NCBI RefSeq assembly: GCF_902168065.1
Contig: NZ_LR655721.1
Span: forward strand, 1-37,472
Length of the DNA: 37,472 nucleotides
Direction: 5' to 3'
DNA from: Mycobacterium tilburgii
Lineage (GTDB): Bacteria > Actinomycetota > Actinomycetes > Mycobacteriales > Mycobacteriaceae
Shown here: piece by piece, positions 24,250-32,914 of the stretch
Position numbering within the stretch: the stretch's first letter is position 1
Layout: every line of letters begins with the position of its first letter
The notes under the pieces: generated by a model
Seen by the model: the letters and a program-made list of their open reading frames with translations, nothing else
What the model was told of the DNA's origin: nothing
Database searches by the model: none
Made by a program: the position numbers and the translations under genes

Positions 24250-24702
24250 ATGAGCCTGGCCCGCAAGAAGTTCACCGAGTTCAAAGAACGCGGCGGCCCG
24301 ATCGACGACGCCGAGCTCGACGAGTTCTGGGTGAGCCTGGAATCGACGACATAATCGGCGAGTGGCAGGGCGGCGAGTTCGTTACCGGCCACAAAATGAA
24401 CGGACAGCTGCAGCAGGCTCGCTGGTTCGGCAAGACTTCACGTCCGCGCGCGAGGTGCAGCCGCTGGTCTGCTTGGACACCGACGGAAACAAGTTCTCCA
24501 ACATCGAGATGGGCAAGGGCGAGGCCAGCCTGTGGCTGGAAGAGTTCCGCGGTGAGGTGACCGCGACGATGGTTTACGACGGGCAGCCCGTGCACGACCA
24601 TTTCAAGAAGATCGACGACGCCGCGGTGATAGGCATCATGAACGGCAAGGGTGTGCTCGATCATGACCGGTACTTCATATTTTCTATCTGGAACGGGTGT
24701 AG
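24250..24702 (+). pseudogene. GXWXG/DUF4334 family protein, frameshifted
   Basis: The ATG at 24250 lies 3 bases after the hisC2 stop. The first frame is MSLARKKFTEFKERGGPIDD, AELDEFW. A shift gives DDIIGEWQGGEFVTGHKMNG (the GxWxG motif) and ARWFGKT. A second shift gives AREVQPLVCLDTDGNKFSNI, GEASLWLEEFRGEVTATMVY and DHFKKIDDAAVIGIMNGKGV, typical of DUF4334. A last shift gives YLERV and TAG at 24700-24702. The family's function is not established. At least three frameshifts. Confidence 0.8.
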
Positions 24703-24724
24703 CGCCCGGTACGCGGCTGACCCG

Positions 24725-25306
24725 CTAGACGGCCGGGTTGCGACCGGTGAACGCGACGAGCTTCTCCAGCGCCCCGGCATCGTCGGGCACCTCGACCGGT
24801 CGTCGAACCCCGCGGGGCCACGGAATTCCGGCCGGATCGCCGTGTGCGCGAGGTCCAGCACGTACTCGGCCAACGGGTGCGGGGCATCGATCTCGCGCCC
24901 CACCGCGACCGCGTAATCCGAAGCGTGCACCAGAAATTCGATGGAGAAGATGCCGCATGCCGCCCGGGCGGTCAACTCGTTTTGCCGAAACTGACGGTGC
25001 CGTCCAGGCCACGGCGGTGCCAGGCATCCAGGGCGGGCCGGGCCGCGGCGTCACCTGCCGCTCGACCGAATCGGTTGCGTCGGGCGCCGGAATGTCGGCA
25101 TCGGCCATGCCGCCGATGCCGCTGATAGACTTGAGCAGATGCTCGTTCAGCCTGGACAGGTCGCATTCCGTGCACAGTGTTTGCTTGGCCAAATCGTCGG
25201 TGGCGATGGGGTGCAGCACTTGCCGCAGGATCCCCAACGTGTCCTCGGCGCTGTGCAGCTCGTACGCGGGCGGTGAGCGAGGACCGGGTCGCAAATCACG
25301 AGACAT
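24725..25306 (-). pseudogene. Maleylpyruvate isomerase/DinB-like protein (Rv3773c type), frameshifted
   Basis: The ATG at 25304-25306 starts SRDLRPGPRSPPAYELHSAE, DTLGILRQVLHPIATDDLAK and QTLCTECDLSRLNEHLLKSI. The last is the mycothiol-dependent maleylpyruvate isomerase N-terminal pattern (T.C..W....L..H). Near 25000 a shift moves the conserved part to ELTARAACGIFSIEFLVHAS, DYAVAVGREIDAPHPLAEYV and LDLAHTAIRPEFRG. A second shift near 24800 returns to VEVPDDAGALEKLVAFTGRN and the stop at 24725. The two shifts compensate, so the central third of the translated frame is nonsense sequence. Confidence 0.8.
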
Positions 25307-25330
25307 GTTTGCCACACTACGGTCTGCCAC

Positions 25331-26155
25331 ATGGGCGAAACATACGAATCCGTCACTGTCGAGATCAAAGACCAGGTCGCACAGGTGACACTGATCGGGC
25401 CGGGCAAGGGCAACGCGATAGGACCCGCCTTCTGGTCGGAGCTGCCTGAACTGTTCGCAAACCTGGACTCCGACCCTGACGTGCGGGCCATTGTGCTGAC
25501 CGGTTCCGGCAAGAACTTCAGCTACGGCCTGGACGTGCCGGCCATGGGCGGCTCGTTCACCCCGCTGCTGTCCGGCGACGCGCTCGCCGGGCCGCGTGCG
25601 GTGTTCCACCGCGAGGTCAAGCGCATGCAGGCCGCGATCACCGCGGTCGCCGACTGCCGCACCCCCACCATCGCGTCGGTGCACGGCTGGTGCATCGGCG
25701 GCGGTGTCGACCTGATCTCCGCGGTCGACATCCGCTACGCCAGCGCCGACGCGAAGTTCTCGGTGCGGGAGGTCAAGCTCGCCATCGTCGCCGACATCGG
25801 CAGCCTCGCCCGGCTGCCGCTGATCCTCAACGATGGCCACCTACGCGAGCTGGCGCTGACCGGCAAGGACATCGACGCCGCCCGCGCCGAGAAGATCGGC
25901 TTGGTCAACGACGTCTACGAGGACGCCGAGGCGACGCTGGCCGCCGCCCATGCCACCGCCGCGGAGATCGCCGCCAACCCGCCGCTGACGGTGCACGGCA
26001 TCAAGGACGTCCTGGACCAGCAGCGTACAGCCGCGGTCGCCGAGAGCCTGCGCTACGTCGCGGCCTGGAATGCGGCGTTCCTGCCGTCCAAGGACCTGAC
26101 CGAGGGCATCTCGGCGACGTTTGCCAAACGCACGCCCCAGTTCACCGGGGAGTAG
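25331..26155 (+). CDS. echA21: Enoyl-CoA hydratase/dienoyl-CoA isomerase EchA21
   Basis: This is a 274-residue crotonase-fold protein of fatty-acid beta-oxidation. Oxyanion-hole regions are GKNFSYGLDV (about 60-69) and SVHGWCIGGGVDLI (about 116-129). VREVKLAIVADIGSLARLP (about 145-163) carries Glu147 and Asp155. The acidic pair at these positions is typical of delta3,5-delta2,4-dienoyl-CoA isomerases, so isomerase activity is as likely as hydratase. It ends KDLTEGISATFAKRTPQFTG. It diverges from the Rv3773c remnant, with only 24 bases between starts, and is followed 25 bases later by lipE. Intact; order as Rv3774. Confidence 0.92.
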   Translation: MGETYESVTVEIKDQVAQVTLIGPGKGNAIGPAFWSELPELFANLDSDPDVRAIVLTGSGKNFSYGLDVPAMGGSFTPLLSGDALAGPRAVFHREVKRMQAAITAVADCRTPTIASVHGWCIGGGVDLISAVDIRYASADAKFSVREVKLAIVADIGSLARLPLILNDGHLRELALTGKDIDAARAEKIGLVNDVYEDAEATLAAAHATAAEIAANPPLTVHGIKDVLDQQRTAAVAESLRYVAAWNAAFLPSKDLTEGISATFAKRTPQFTGE

Positions 26156-26180
26156 CCCGACGCCACGTATCCTCGCTGGG

Positions 26181-27461
26181 GTGGCGACAAGGACTCCAGA
26201 GACTCCCGAGACTCCAGACGGACAGCTGACGCCCGACGGGAAGATCCACGTCCCGGCTGACCTGGACGCGGTCACCTCCGTCGGCGACGAAGACCACTCC
26301 GGTACCGACCCCGCCGCCTTCGAACGCATTTGGCAGGCCGCCCGCCACTGGTACCGGGCGGGCATGCATCCGGCCATCCAGCTGTGCATCCGGCACCGTG
26401 GGCGCGTCGTGCTCAACCGCGCGATCGGCCACGGGTGGGGCAACGCGCCCACCGATGCACCGGACGCCGACAAGATCCCGGTCACCACCGACACACCGTT
26501 TTGCGTGTATTCGGCGGCCAAGGGCATCACCGCGACCATGGTGCACATGCTCGTCGAACGCGGCGTTTTCTCGCTCGACGACCGCGTCTGCGAGTACCTG
26601 CCCAACTTCACCAGCCACGGCAAGGACCGCATCACGATCCGCCATGTGATGACCCACAGCGCCGGACTGCCGTTTCTCACCGGGCCGAAGCCGGACCTCA
26701 AGCGGACCGACGATCATGAATACGCCCAGAACATGCTCAGCAACTTGCGTCCGCTGTACCGCCCGGGCCTGGTGCACATCTACCACGCGCTGACCTGGGG
26801 ACCGCTGATGCGCGAGATCGTCTACGCGGCCACCGGCAAGGACATTCGCGAGATCCTGGCCGCCGAGATCCTCGACCCCCTGGGCTTCCGCTGGACCAAC
26901 TTCGGTGTCGACAAAGAGGACCTCGCGCTCGTCGCGCCGAGTCACGCGACCGGTCGGCCGTTGACTCCGCTCATCGCACAGATATTCCGCAAGGCCATCG
27001 GCGGAACCATGCACGAAATGATACCGGTGACCAACACCCCGTTCTTCCTGACCACGGTGATTCCGTCGTCGAACACTGTCTCGACCGCCAACGAGCTGTC
27101 CCGCTTCGCCGAAATATGGCGTCGCGGAGGCGAGCTCGATGGCGTTCGGGTGATGCGGCGGGAAACGGTGCGCGCCGCCACGACCGAAAGCCGGCGGTTG
27201 CGGCCGGATTTCGCGGTCGGCTTGATGCCCGCGCGCTGGTCCACCGGATTCATATTGGGCACCAACAGGTTCGGCCCATTCGGGCGTAACGCACCGGCCG
27301 CATTCGGCCACCTCGGACTGGTCAACGTCGCGATCTGGGCCGATCCGCAGCGTAGCCTCGCCGCCGGCCTGATCAGCAGCGGCAAACCCGGCCACGACCC
27401 AGAGAACCGCCGGCACGTCGCGCTGATGAACGCCATCGCCGCCGTGATTCCGACCGGGTGA
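26181..27461 (+). CDS. lipE: Lipase/esterase LipE (beta-lactamase-like serine hydrolase)
   Basis: This is a 426-residue protein, taking GTG 26181 as start; the reading frame is open further upstream but would overlap echA21. Catalytic SxxK is in FCVYSAAKGITATMVHML (Ser111, Lys114). RVCEYLPNFTSHGKDRITIR and HVMTHSAGLP follow, and YHALTWG (about 195) holds the probable tyrosine base. The C-terminal FGHLGLVNVAIWADP matches the HxG-type third box. The family includes class C beta-lactamase-like esterases, and Rv3775 is called LipE. The front residues TPETPETPDGQLTPDG are repetitive and poorly conserved. Intact, unlike the paralogue at 1431-1818. Confidence 0.92.
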   Translation: MATRTPETPETPDGQLTPDGKIHVPADLDAVTSVGDEDHSGTDPAAFERIWQAARHWYRAGMHPAIQLCIRHRGRVVLNRAIGHGWGNAPTDAPDADKIPVTTDTPFCVYSAAKGITATMVHMLVERGVFSLDDRVCEYLPNFTSHGKDRITIRHVMTHSAGLPFLTGPKPDLKRTDDHEYAQNMLSNLRPLYRPGLVHIYHALTWGPLMREIVYAATGKDIREILAAEILDPLGFRWTNFGVDKEDLALVAPSHATGRPLTPLIAQIFRKAIGGTMHEMIPVTNTPFFLTTVIPSSNTVSTANELSRFAEIWRRGGELDGVRVMRRETVRAATTESRRLRPDFAVGLMPARWSTGFILGTNRFGPFGRNAPAAFGHLGLVNVAIWADPQRSLAAGLISSGKPGHDPENRRHVALMNAIAAVIPTG

Positions 27462-27479
27462 GGGCCAGTGGCCGTTCGT

Positions 27480-27831
27480 CGACGACAGTGTGGACGGGCG
27501 ATCGGCCGCAGCGACGAGGTCGCCCGGCGCTCAAGATTGGCGGTCAGGGCCTCGGCGCGGTCTGCACCTCCCTGAGCGGGGGCGCGGTCGAAACGATGCT
27601 CCTCGGCGACGCCACCGCGTCACCGACGCGACGGTGACGACCGCCGCCCCGACGCCGCTGCGTGGCCCCAGTACGGTCCTGCTCCCGCCCTGACGCGCCG
27701 ACGAGGCGCTGCCTTTGCTGGCGATTTCGCGGGGCGCGGCGGTGGTGTACACCGATGTGCACATCGCTCCTGCCGACGGTGTCGGCGCCGTCGTTCGCCG
27801 TTTACCGACGAGTCAACCGCCTCGCCGCTGA
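27480..27831 (+). pseudogene. baeRF/Rv2629-like (eRF1-fold) protein, C-terminal remnant
   Basis: Successive plus-strand frames give GQGLGAVCTSLSGGAVETML, LGDATASP, then TVTTAAPTPLRGPSTVLLP. Finally they give RADEALPLLAISRGAAVVYT, DVHIAPADGVGAVVRRLP. ADEALPxxAISRGAAVVxxDxRIxPxDGVGAxLR is the C-terminal signature of the bacterial archaeo-eukaryotic release factor family (Rv2629-like). At least two frameshifts and a stop at 27691-27693 break it, and the N-terminal domain is missing. It ends next to tRNA-Ser(UGA). Confidence 0.7.
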
Positions 27832-27837
27832 TCACTG

Positions 27838-27924
27838 CGGTGGCGGAGGGATTTGAACCCCCGGACGGTTTTTGCCGTCTCTCGCTTTCAAGGCGAGTGC
27901 ATTAGGCCGCTCTGCCACGCCACC
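27838..27924 (-). tRNA. tRNA-Ser(UGA)
   Basis: This 87-base type II tRNA has acceptor GGTGGCG pairing with CGCCACC and discriminator G. The anticodon arm CTCGC-CTTGAAA-GCGAG gives UGA. The variable arm is GACGGCAAAAACCGTC and the T-loop is TTCAAAT. It reads UCA and other UCN codons. It lies head to head with the quinone oxidoreductase gene at 27961. Confidence 0.95.
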
Positions 27925-27960
27925 GCTGACCAGGGTAATGGGGCTAGTACCGTGGCCCGC

Positions 27961-28932
27961 ATGCGCGCTATCGTCGCCGAGTCATCCGACCGACTCATCT
28001 GGCAAGAAATCCCCGACGTCTCCGCGGGTCCCGACGAGGTATTGATCAAGGTCGCCGCGGCCGGGGTCAACCGTGCCGACGTGCTGCAGACCGCCGGTAA
28101 GTATCCGCCGCCGCCGGGCGCCAGCGACATCATCGGCATGGAAGTGTCCGGAGTCATCGCCGAAGTGGGTTCCGGTGTCACGGAATGGTCCGTCGGGCAA
28201 GAGGTTTGCGCGTTGCTGGCCGGTGGCGGGTATGCCGAGTACGTCATTGTCCCCGCGGCGCAGGTGTTGCCGATTCCCGACGGCGTCACGCTGGAGGACG
28301 CCGCGGGGCTTCCCGAGGTCGCCTGCACGGTGTGGTCGAATCTGGTGCTAACGGCTAATCTGAGCAAGAGCCAGCTGCTGCTGATGCACGGCGGGGCCAG
28401 TGGCATCGGCACCCACGCGATCCAGGTCGCTCGGGCGTTGGGTGCGCGGGTGGCGGTCACCGCGGGCTCGGCGGCCAAGCTCGACATCTGCCGCGACCTG
28501 GGCGCCGAGATCACCATCAACTATCGCGAAGAGGACTTCGTCGCGCGGCTTCGTGGCGAGACGGACGGCGCCGACGTGATCTTCGACATCATGGGCGCCT
28601 CCTACCTGGACCGCAATCTCGACGCCCTGGCCACCGACGGTCAATTGGTCATCATCGGCATGCAGGGCGGGCTGAAGGCCGAGCTGAACATCGGCAAGCT
28701 GCTGCCAAAACGGCTGCGAATCATTGGAACCACGCTGCGGGCCCGACCGGTGACCGGCCCCAACAGTAAAAGCGAAATCGTTGCGGCGGTGACGGAGTCG
28801 CTGTGGCCGATGATCGCCGACGGTCGGGTACGGCCGATCATCGGCGCGCGGATGCCGATTCAGCATGCCGGCGACGCCCATCGCAGCCTGGTGGCCGGCG
28901 ACGTCCACGGCAAGATCGTGCTGACCGCCTAA
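27961..28932 (+). CDS. NADPH:quinone oxidoreductase, MDR family (Rv3777 type)
   Basis: This 323-residue zinc-independent MDR enzyme starts at ATG 27961. The GroES-like catalytic domain shows GVNRADVLQTAGKYPPPPGA and IIGMEVSGVIAEVG. The Rossmann domain has LLMHGGASGIGTHAIQVA (about 141-158, with a GGASGIG in place of GAAGGVG), VAVTAGSAAKLDICRDLGAE and a C-terminal substrate pocket ending DVHGKIVLTA. It lacks the structural-zinc cysteines of alcohol dehydrogenases, supporting the quinone-oxidoreductase class (PIG3/QorA-like). It starts 36 bases from the divergent tRNA-Ser. Intact. Confidence 0.9.
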   Translation: MRAIVAESSDRLIWQEIPDVSAGPDEVLIKVAAAGVNRADVLQTAGKYPPPPGASDIIGMEVSGVIAEVGSGVTEWSVGQEVCALLAGGGYAEYVIVPAAQVLPIPDGVTLEDAAGLPEVACTVWSNLVLTANLSKSQLLLMHGGASGIGTHAIQVARALGARVAVTAGSAAKLDICRDLGAEITINYREEDFVARLRGETDGADVIFDIMGASYLDRNLDALATDGQLVIIGMQGGLKAELNIGKLLPKRLRIIGTTLRARPVTGPNSKSEIVAAVTESLWPMIADGRVRPIIGARMPIQHAGDAHRSLVAGDVHGKIVLTA

Positions 28933-28979
28933 GCGACGCGGATTTCAGTGTGCCGCTAAAGTTTTCAGTGTGAGGATGC

Positions 28980-29004
28980 GGCGGCCACGCCGGGCGCGGC
29001 CGCC
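28980..29004. terminator. GC-rich hairpin between convergent genes
   Basis: GGCGGCC-A-CGC and GCG-C-GGCCGCC pair around a CGG loop with a single A/C mismatch. It lies between the convergent quinone oxidoreductase (stop 28932) and the class V aminotransferase-like gene (stop 29036), where a bidirectional terminator is expected. Two copies of TTTCAGTGTG lie just upstream (about 28942 and 28962). Confidence 0.55.
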
Positions 29005-29035
29005 GTGGCTGCACGGTCAACGTTGTCGGGCGCGG

Positions 29036-30232
29036 CTAGCCGAACGACGCCAGGGCGCGCACCAACTGGTCGACCTCGGCCATCGTCGAGTAATGCGCCA
29101 GCCCCACGGTCACCGCGCCACCGACCTCGTTGGCGCCCAGCGCGTCGAGCACGCGTGAGCTCTCGTTCGACACGGCCAGAATTCCGTTGTCCGCCAAGCG
29201 TTGAACGACCCGTTCGGCCGGCACGCCCTGCAACGCGAAACTAACCACCGGGATCCGCACCTCGGTCCGACCGATCAGCATCACCAACGGCAACGTCCGC
29301 AACGACATCATCAAATAGTCGAAGATGCGGGTCATGTACGCGGCCGCGGATTGCATCGACACCGACAACCGCTCACGGCGGGTGCCGCGCGCTGACTCAT
29401 CCAGCGCCGCAAGGTATTCGATGCTGGCCACCACGCCGGCCAGCAGACCGTACTGATGCGCCCCGACCTCCAAACGCGCCGACCCGGTGGCGGTGATATC
29501 GGTGGACACCGAGCTGAACGTGTTGATCAGCGCCGGGTCGCGGAACACGATCGCCCCGATCGGCGGCCCGCCCCAGGCGAGCGCGTTCACCGCCACCACA
29601 TCGACGTCGGTCTCCTTGACGTCGAGGAGCCGGTAGGGCGCGGCCGCGGAATGGTCCACGATCACCATCCCGCCGACGTCGTGCACCAGCTTGGTCAGCG
29701 CCCGCAGCTCGGTGACGGTGCCCAGCGTCCCCGACGCCGACGTGACCGCGATCAACCGGGTGGATTTCCCGACCAAGCTCTCCCACTGCCACGTCGGCAG
29801 CTCACCGGTCTCGATGTCGACCTCTGCCCACTTCACTTTGGCGCCATAGCGGTGAGCCGCCCGCAGCCACGGCGCGATGTTGGCCTCGTCGTCCAGCCGG
29901 CTGACCACCACCTCGTACCCCAGGCCGGCCCGCGAGGACGACGCCTCGGCCAGCGAGGACAGCAGGATCGCGCGATCCGCGCCCAGCACCACTCCCGCCG
30001 GGTCAGCGTTGAACAGATCGGCCACCGCGGCCCGGGCCGCGTTCAACACCGCCGCGCTGCGCTGCGCCGAGGGGTGCGCCCCCACGGTCGTGGCAGCCGA
30101 CCGGCGGAAAGCGGTGGAAACGGTGGTCGCCACGGAATCGGGAATCAGCATTCCGGCCGGAGCGTCGAAGTGGACCCACCCGTCACCCAGCGATGGATGC
30201 AGTCCGCGCACCCGGGCGACATCGTAAGCCAT
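29036..30232 (-). CDS. Class V aminotransferase-fold protein (Rv3778c type), no PLP lysine
   Basis: This 398-residue protein of the cysteine desulfurase-like branch starts at ATG 30230-30232 (GTG three codons earlier is possible). Fold landmarks are [48 protein letters not shown] and [19 protein letters not shown] (Asp193, His194). At the place of the Schiff-base lysine, the motif usually xHKWxGPxG reads [15 protein letters not shown], so alanine 219 stands where lysine is expected. The frame is otherwise intact and well kept. It may be a non-PLP or regulatory homologue. Order as Rv3778c. Confidence 0.85.
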   Translation of the reverse strand: MAYDVARVRGLHPSLGDGWVHFDAPAGMLIPDSVATTVSTAFRRSAATTVGAHPSAQRSAAVLNAARAAVADLFNADPAGVVLGADRAILLSSLAEASSSRAGLGYEVVVSRLDDEANIAPWLRAAHRYGAKVKWAEVDIETGELPTWQWESLVGKSTRLIAVTSASGTLGTVTELRALTKLVHDVGGMVIVDHSAAAPYRLLDVKETDVDVVAVNALAWGGPPIGAIVFRDPALINTFSSVSTDITATGSARLEVGAHQYGLLAGVVASIEYLAALDESARGTRRERLSVSMQSAAAYMTRIFDYLMMSLRTLPLVMLIGRTEVRIPVVSFALQGVPAERVVQRLADNGILAVSNESSRVLDALGANEVGGAVTVGLAHYSTMAEVDQLVRALASFG

Positions 30233-30349
30233 GCCAGCCACCTTAGAGCTTTCGCAATCCCGCGAGACTGTGACGGTTGCGGGTGCTGCGACGGGTCAAG
30301 CCAGACGTGGCCTCCCGAGCCAGGTCACCCGGGCAGCCATACTAGTCCA

Positions 30350-32341
30350 GTGGGGCTCTGGATCGGAACGCTGATCGCGCTGTTCTTGCTGATCGCCCCG
30401 GGTGCCATCATCGCGCGGATAGCCCAGCTGACGTGGCCGATCGCGGTCGCGGTGGGCCCCGCGCTGACCTACGGCGTGGTCGCGCTGACAATCATTCCCT
30501 TCGGCGCGGTCGGAATCCCTTGGAACGGCTGGACGGCGCTCGCCGCACTGGCCGTCGTGTGCGTCGCGATGACGGGATTGCAGCTGGCGCTCAGGCGCTA
30601 CCGCGACGCCGAGGCCGAGGCCCGCGGGATCGGGGGCTGGCCGGCGCTGGCGGTCGCGGCCGGTGTCCTGCTCGGCGCGCTGCTCGTTATGTGGGCTGCG
30701 TATCGCGGACTGGCGGCACATTGGCAGACCATCCCGAGCACCTGGGACGCAGTCTGGCACGCCAACGAAGTCCGGTTCATTCTCGACACCGGCCAGGCGT
30801 CCTCGACGCACATGGGTGAGCTGCGCAACGTCGAAACCCACCACCTGCTGTACTACCCCTCCGTGTTCCACGCGTTGACCGCCGTGTTCTGCCAGCTCAC
30901 CGGGGCGGCGCCGACCACCGCGTACACGCTGAACTCCGTGGCCGCGGCCGTCTGGCTGTTCCCGACCAGCGCGGCGATGCTGACCTGGCATCTGCGGCGG
31001 CCGCGCACCACCGAGTGGCGTACCGTGGGAGTGGCGGCCACCGCGGCCGCGCTGTCGGCGTCGTTCACCGCGCTCCCTTACGTCGAGTTCGGCGTCGCGG
31101 CGATGCCCAACCTGGCGGCCTACGGCGTCGCTGTGCCGACATTCGTGTTGATCACCTCGACGCTGCGGCACCGCGACCGCATCCCCACCGCCGTTCTGGC
31201 GATGGTGGGCGTCATGTCGGTACACATCACCGGCGGCTTCATCGCCGTGCTTTTCCTGTTGGCGTGGTGGGCCATGGACGCGCTGTGGCATCCGGTGCGG
31301 CGCAGAGTGGCCGATGCCCTGATCCTGGCCGGCGTCGTGGTGGTGGCCGGCCTGATCCTGTTACCGCAGTTCATCAGCCTCCAGCAGCAGAAAGACATCA
31401 TCGCCGGGCATTCATTCCTCACCCACCTGAGCATGAAGCGCGGCTTTTTCGACATGATCTTCCAACGCTCCCGCCACCTCAATGACTTTCCGGTCCAGTA
31501 CGGCCTGGCCGCCCTGACGGCGATCGGCGGTGTCATCTTCCTCGTAAAAAAAGTCTGGTGGCCGCTGGTGGTGTGGCTGCTGCTGGTCCTGGTCGGCGTC
31601 GATGCCGGCACCCCGGTGCGCGGCGTGACCGGCACGCTGGCCGGGGGGATCGGGGAGTTCTTCTACAAGGACCCGCGCCGCATCTCCGCGGCGATCACGC
31701 TGCTGCTGGAACCTATGGCCGGGGTGGGGCTGTTCGCGATCGTCGTCACGCTGGCGGCCGGCGCCCGGCGGGTCACCGAACGCGTCCGACCGTCCGCCAC
31801 AACCGAGAAGCGCACCGAACCACCCTGGGTGGCGGCGACCGCGGTGCTGCTGGTGCTGTCCACCGTGTTCATCGCCCGGCATTACTTCTATCGACACCTA
31901 TGGCTGATGGGTGACAAGTACGACTCGGTGATGATCGACCAGCGCGACCTGATGGCGATGGCCTATCTGTCCACGTTGCCCGGCGCACGTAGCACGCTGA
32001 TTGGAAACGCCAACACCGACGGCACCGCCTGGATGTATGCCGTGGCCGACCTGCATCCGCTCTGGACACACTACGACTATCCGCAACAGATGGGCCCGGG
32101 CCCGCAGCGGTACAACTTCTGGGCGTTCGCCCGCCGCGGCATTTCCGATCCCAGAGCGGTCGAGGCTATTAAAGCCCTCAATATTCGGTACATCCTCACT
32201 AGCACACCGACGGTTCGCGGGTTCGTCGTACCGGACGGACTAGTGTCGCTGGAAAAATCGAAGTCGTGGGCGCTGATCTACGACAACGGTGGGGCCAAGA
32301 TCTATGAATGGCGTGGAGATGCCGACCAGCCCCACCACTAG
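30350..32341 (+). CDS. Polytopic membrane glycosyltransferase (Rv3779 type)
   Basis: This 663-residue protein starts at GTG 30350; the frame is open upstream to 29456 but that part is antisense to the aminotransferase gene. About eleven hydrophobic segments are visible, with a large extracytoplasmic loop carrying HWQTIPSTWDAVWHANEVRF near residues 124-143, a DxxWH-type acidic motif common in GT-C enzymes. The C-terminal soluble part includes GNANTDGTAWMYAVADLHPL. In M. tuberculosis Rv3779 has been linked to adding galactosamine to arabinogalactan from a polyprenyl-phosphate donor. That role is transferred here by synteny and topology. Intact, immediately before the galactan cluster. Confidence 0.85.
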   Translation: MGLWIGTLIALFLLIAPGAIIARIAQLTWPIAVAVGPALTYGVVALTIIPFGAVGIPWNGWTALAALAVVCVAMTGLQLALRRYRDAEAEARGIGGWPALAVAAGVLLGALLVMWAAYRGLAAHWQTIPSTWDAVWHANEVRFILDTGQASSTHMGELRNVETHHLLYYPSVFHALTAVFCQLTGAAPTTAYTLNSVAAAVWLFPTSAAMLTWHLRRPRTTEWRTVGVAATAAALSASFTALPYVEFGVAAMPNLAAYGVAVPTFVLITSTLRHRDRIPTAVLAMVGVMSVHITGGFIAVLFLLAWWAMDALWHPVRRRVADALILAGVVVVAGLILLPQFISLQQQKDIIAGHSFLTHLSMKRGFFDMIFQRSRHLNDFPVQYGLAALTAIGGVIFLVKKVWWPLVVWLLLVLVGVDAGTPVRGVTGTLAGGIGEFFYKDPRRISAAITLLLEPMAGVGLFAIVVTLAAGARRVTERVRPSATTEKRTEPPWVAATAVLLVLSTVFIARHYFYRHLWLMGDKYDSVMIDQRDLMAMAYLSTLPGARSTLIGNANTDGTAWMYAVADLHPLWTHYDYPQQMGPGPQRYNFWAFARRGISDPRAVEAIKALNIRYILTSTPTVRGFVVPDGLVSLEKSKSWALIYDNGGAKIYEWRGDADQPHH

Positions 32342-32353
32342 AAGCACACGAGG

Positions 32354-32902
32354 ATGGTGACCGGATTGAGTAACGGCAACGATAGCCCGGACTCCGACGG
32401 TGTCGAAATCATCGGTGGCGTCGATCCGCGCATCATGGCGATACGCCAGGACGCCGACGACGAAGACTCCGAGGAGCGCTCGCTGACTGACCTGGTCGAG
32501 CAGCCGGCCAAGGTGATGCGCATCGGGACCATGATCAAGCAACTGCTTGAAGAGGTGCGCGCGGCACCGCTCGACGAAGCCAGCCGCAAGCGGCTGCGCG
32601 ACATCCACGCCACCAGCATCCGCGAGCTGGAAGACGGGTTGGCGCCCGAGCTTCGCGAGGAGCTCGACCGCCTGACGCTGCCGTTCAACGAGGACTCCGA
32701 ACCATCCGACGCCGAATTGCGCATCGCGCAGGCGCAACTCGTCGGGTGGCTGGAGGGACTGTTCCACGGCATCCAGACCGCGTTGTTCGCCCAGCAGATG
32801 GCGGCCCGCGCGCAGCTCGAGCAGATGCGCCAAGGCGCGCTGCCGCCCGGCATCGGCCGCACGGGCCACGGACACGGCTCGGGCACCGGGCAGTACCTGT
32901 AA
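32354..32902 (+). CDS. bpa: Bacterial proteasome activator Bpa (PafE)
   Basis: This 182-residue protein starts at ATG 32354. After a variable acidic front come the helical-bundle segments DLVEQPAKVMRIGTMIKQLL, EEVRAAPLDEASRKRLRDIH and LREELDRLTLPF. These are followed by RIAQAQLVGWLEGLFHGIQT. A glycine-rich tail ends in GQYL. Bpa forms dodecameric rings, and the C-terminal GQYL docks into the 20S proteasome to open the gate without ATP; all features needed are present. It sits 13 bases after the Rv3779-type gene and 13 bases before rfbE. Intact; Rv3780. Confidence 0.95.
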   Translation: MVTGLSNGNDSPDSDGVEIIGGVDPRIMAIRQDADDEDSEERSLTDLVEQPAKVMRIGTMIKQLLEEVRAAPLDEASRKRLRDIHATSIRELEDGLAPELREELDRLTLPFNEDSEPSDAELRIAQAQLVGWLEGLFHGIQTALFAQQMAARAQLEQMRQGALPPGIGRTGHGHGSGTGQYL

Positions 32903-32914
32903 GAGCAGGTAACA

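Noticed and set aside
26142..27416. 424-codon open frame on the minus strand
   Set aside because: It is antisense to lipE, whose SxxK enzyme sequence is clearly real. Long antisense frames are expected at this GC content.
29456..30349. N-terminal extension of the Rv3779-type gene by about 300 codons
   Set aside because: This part is antisense to the class V aminotransferase gene and is Arg/Pro/His-rich. The membrane protein proper begins at GTG 30350, which gives the family length.
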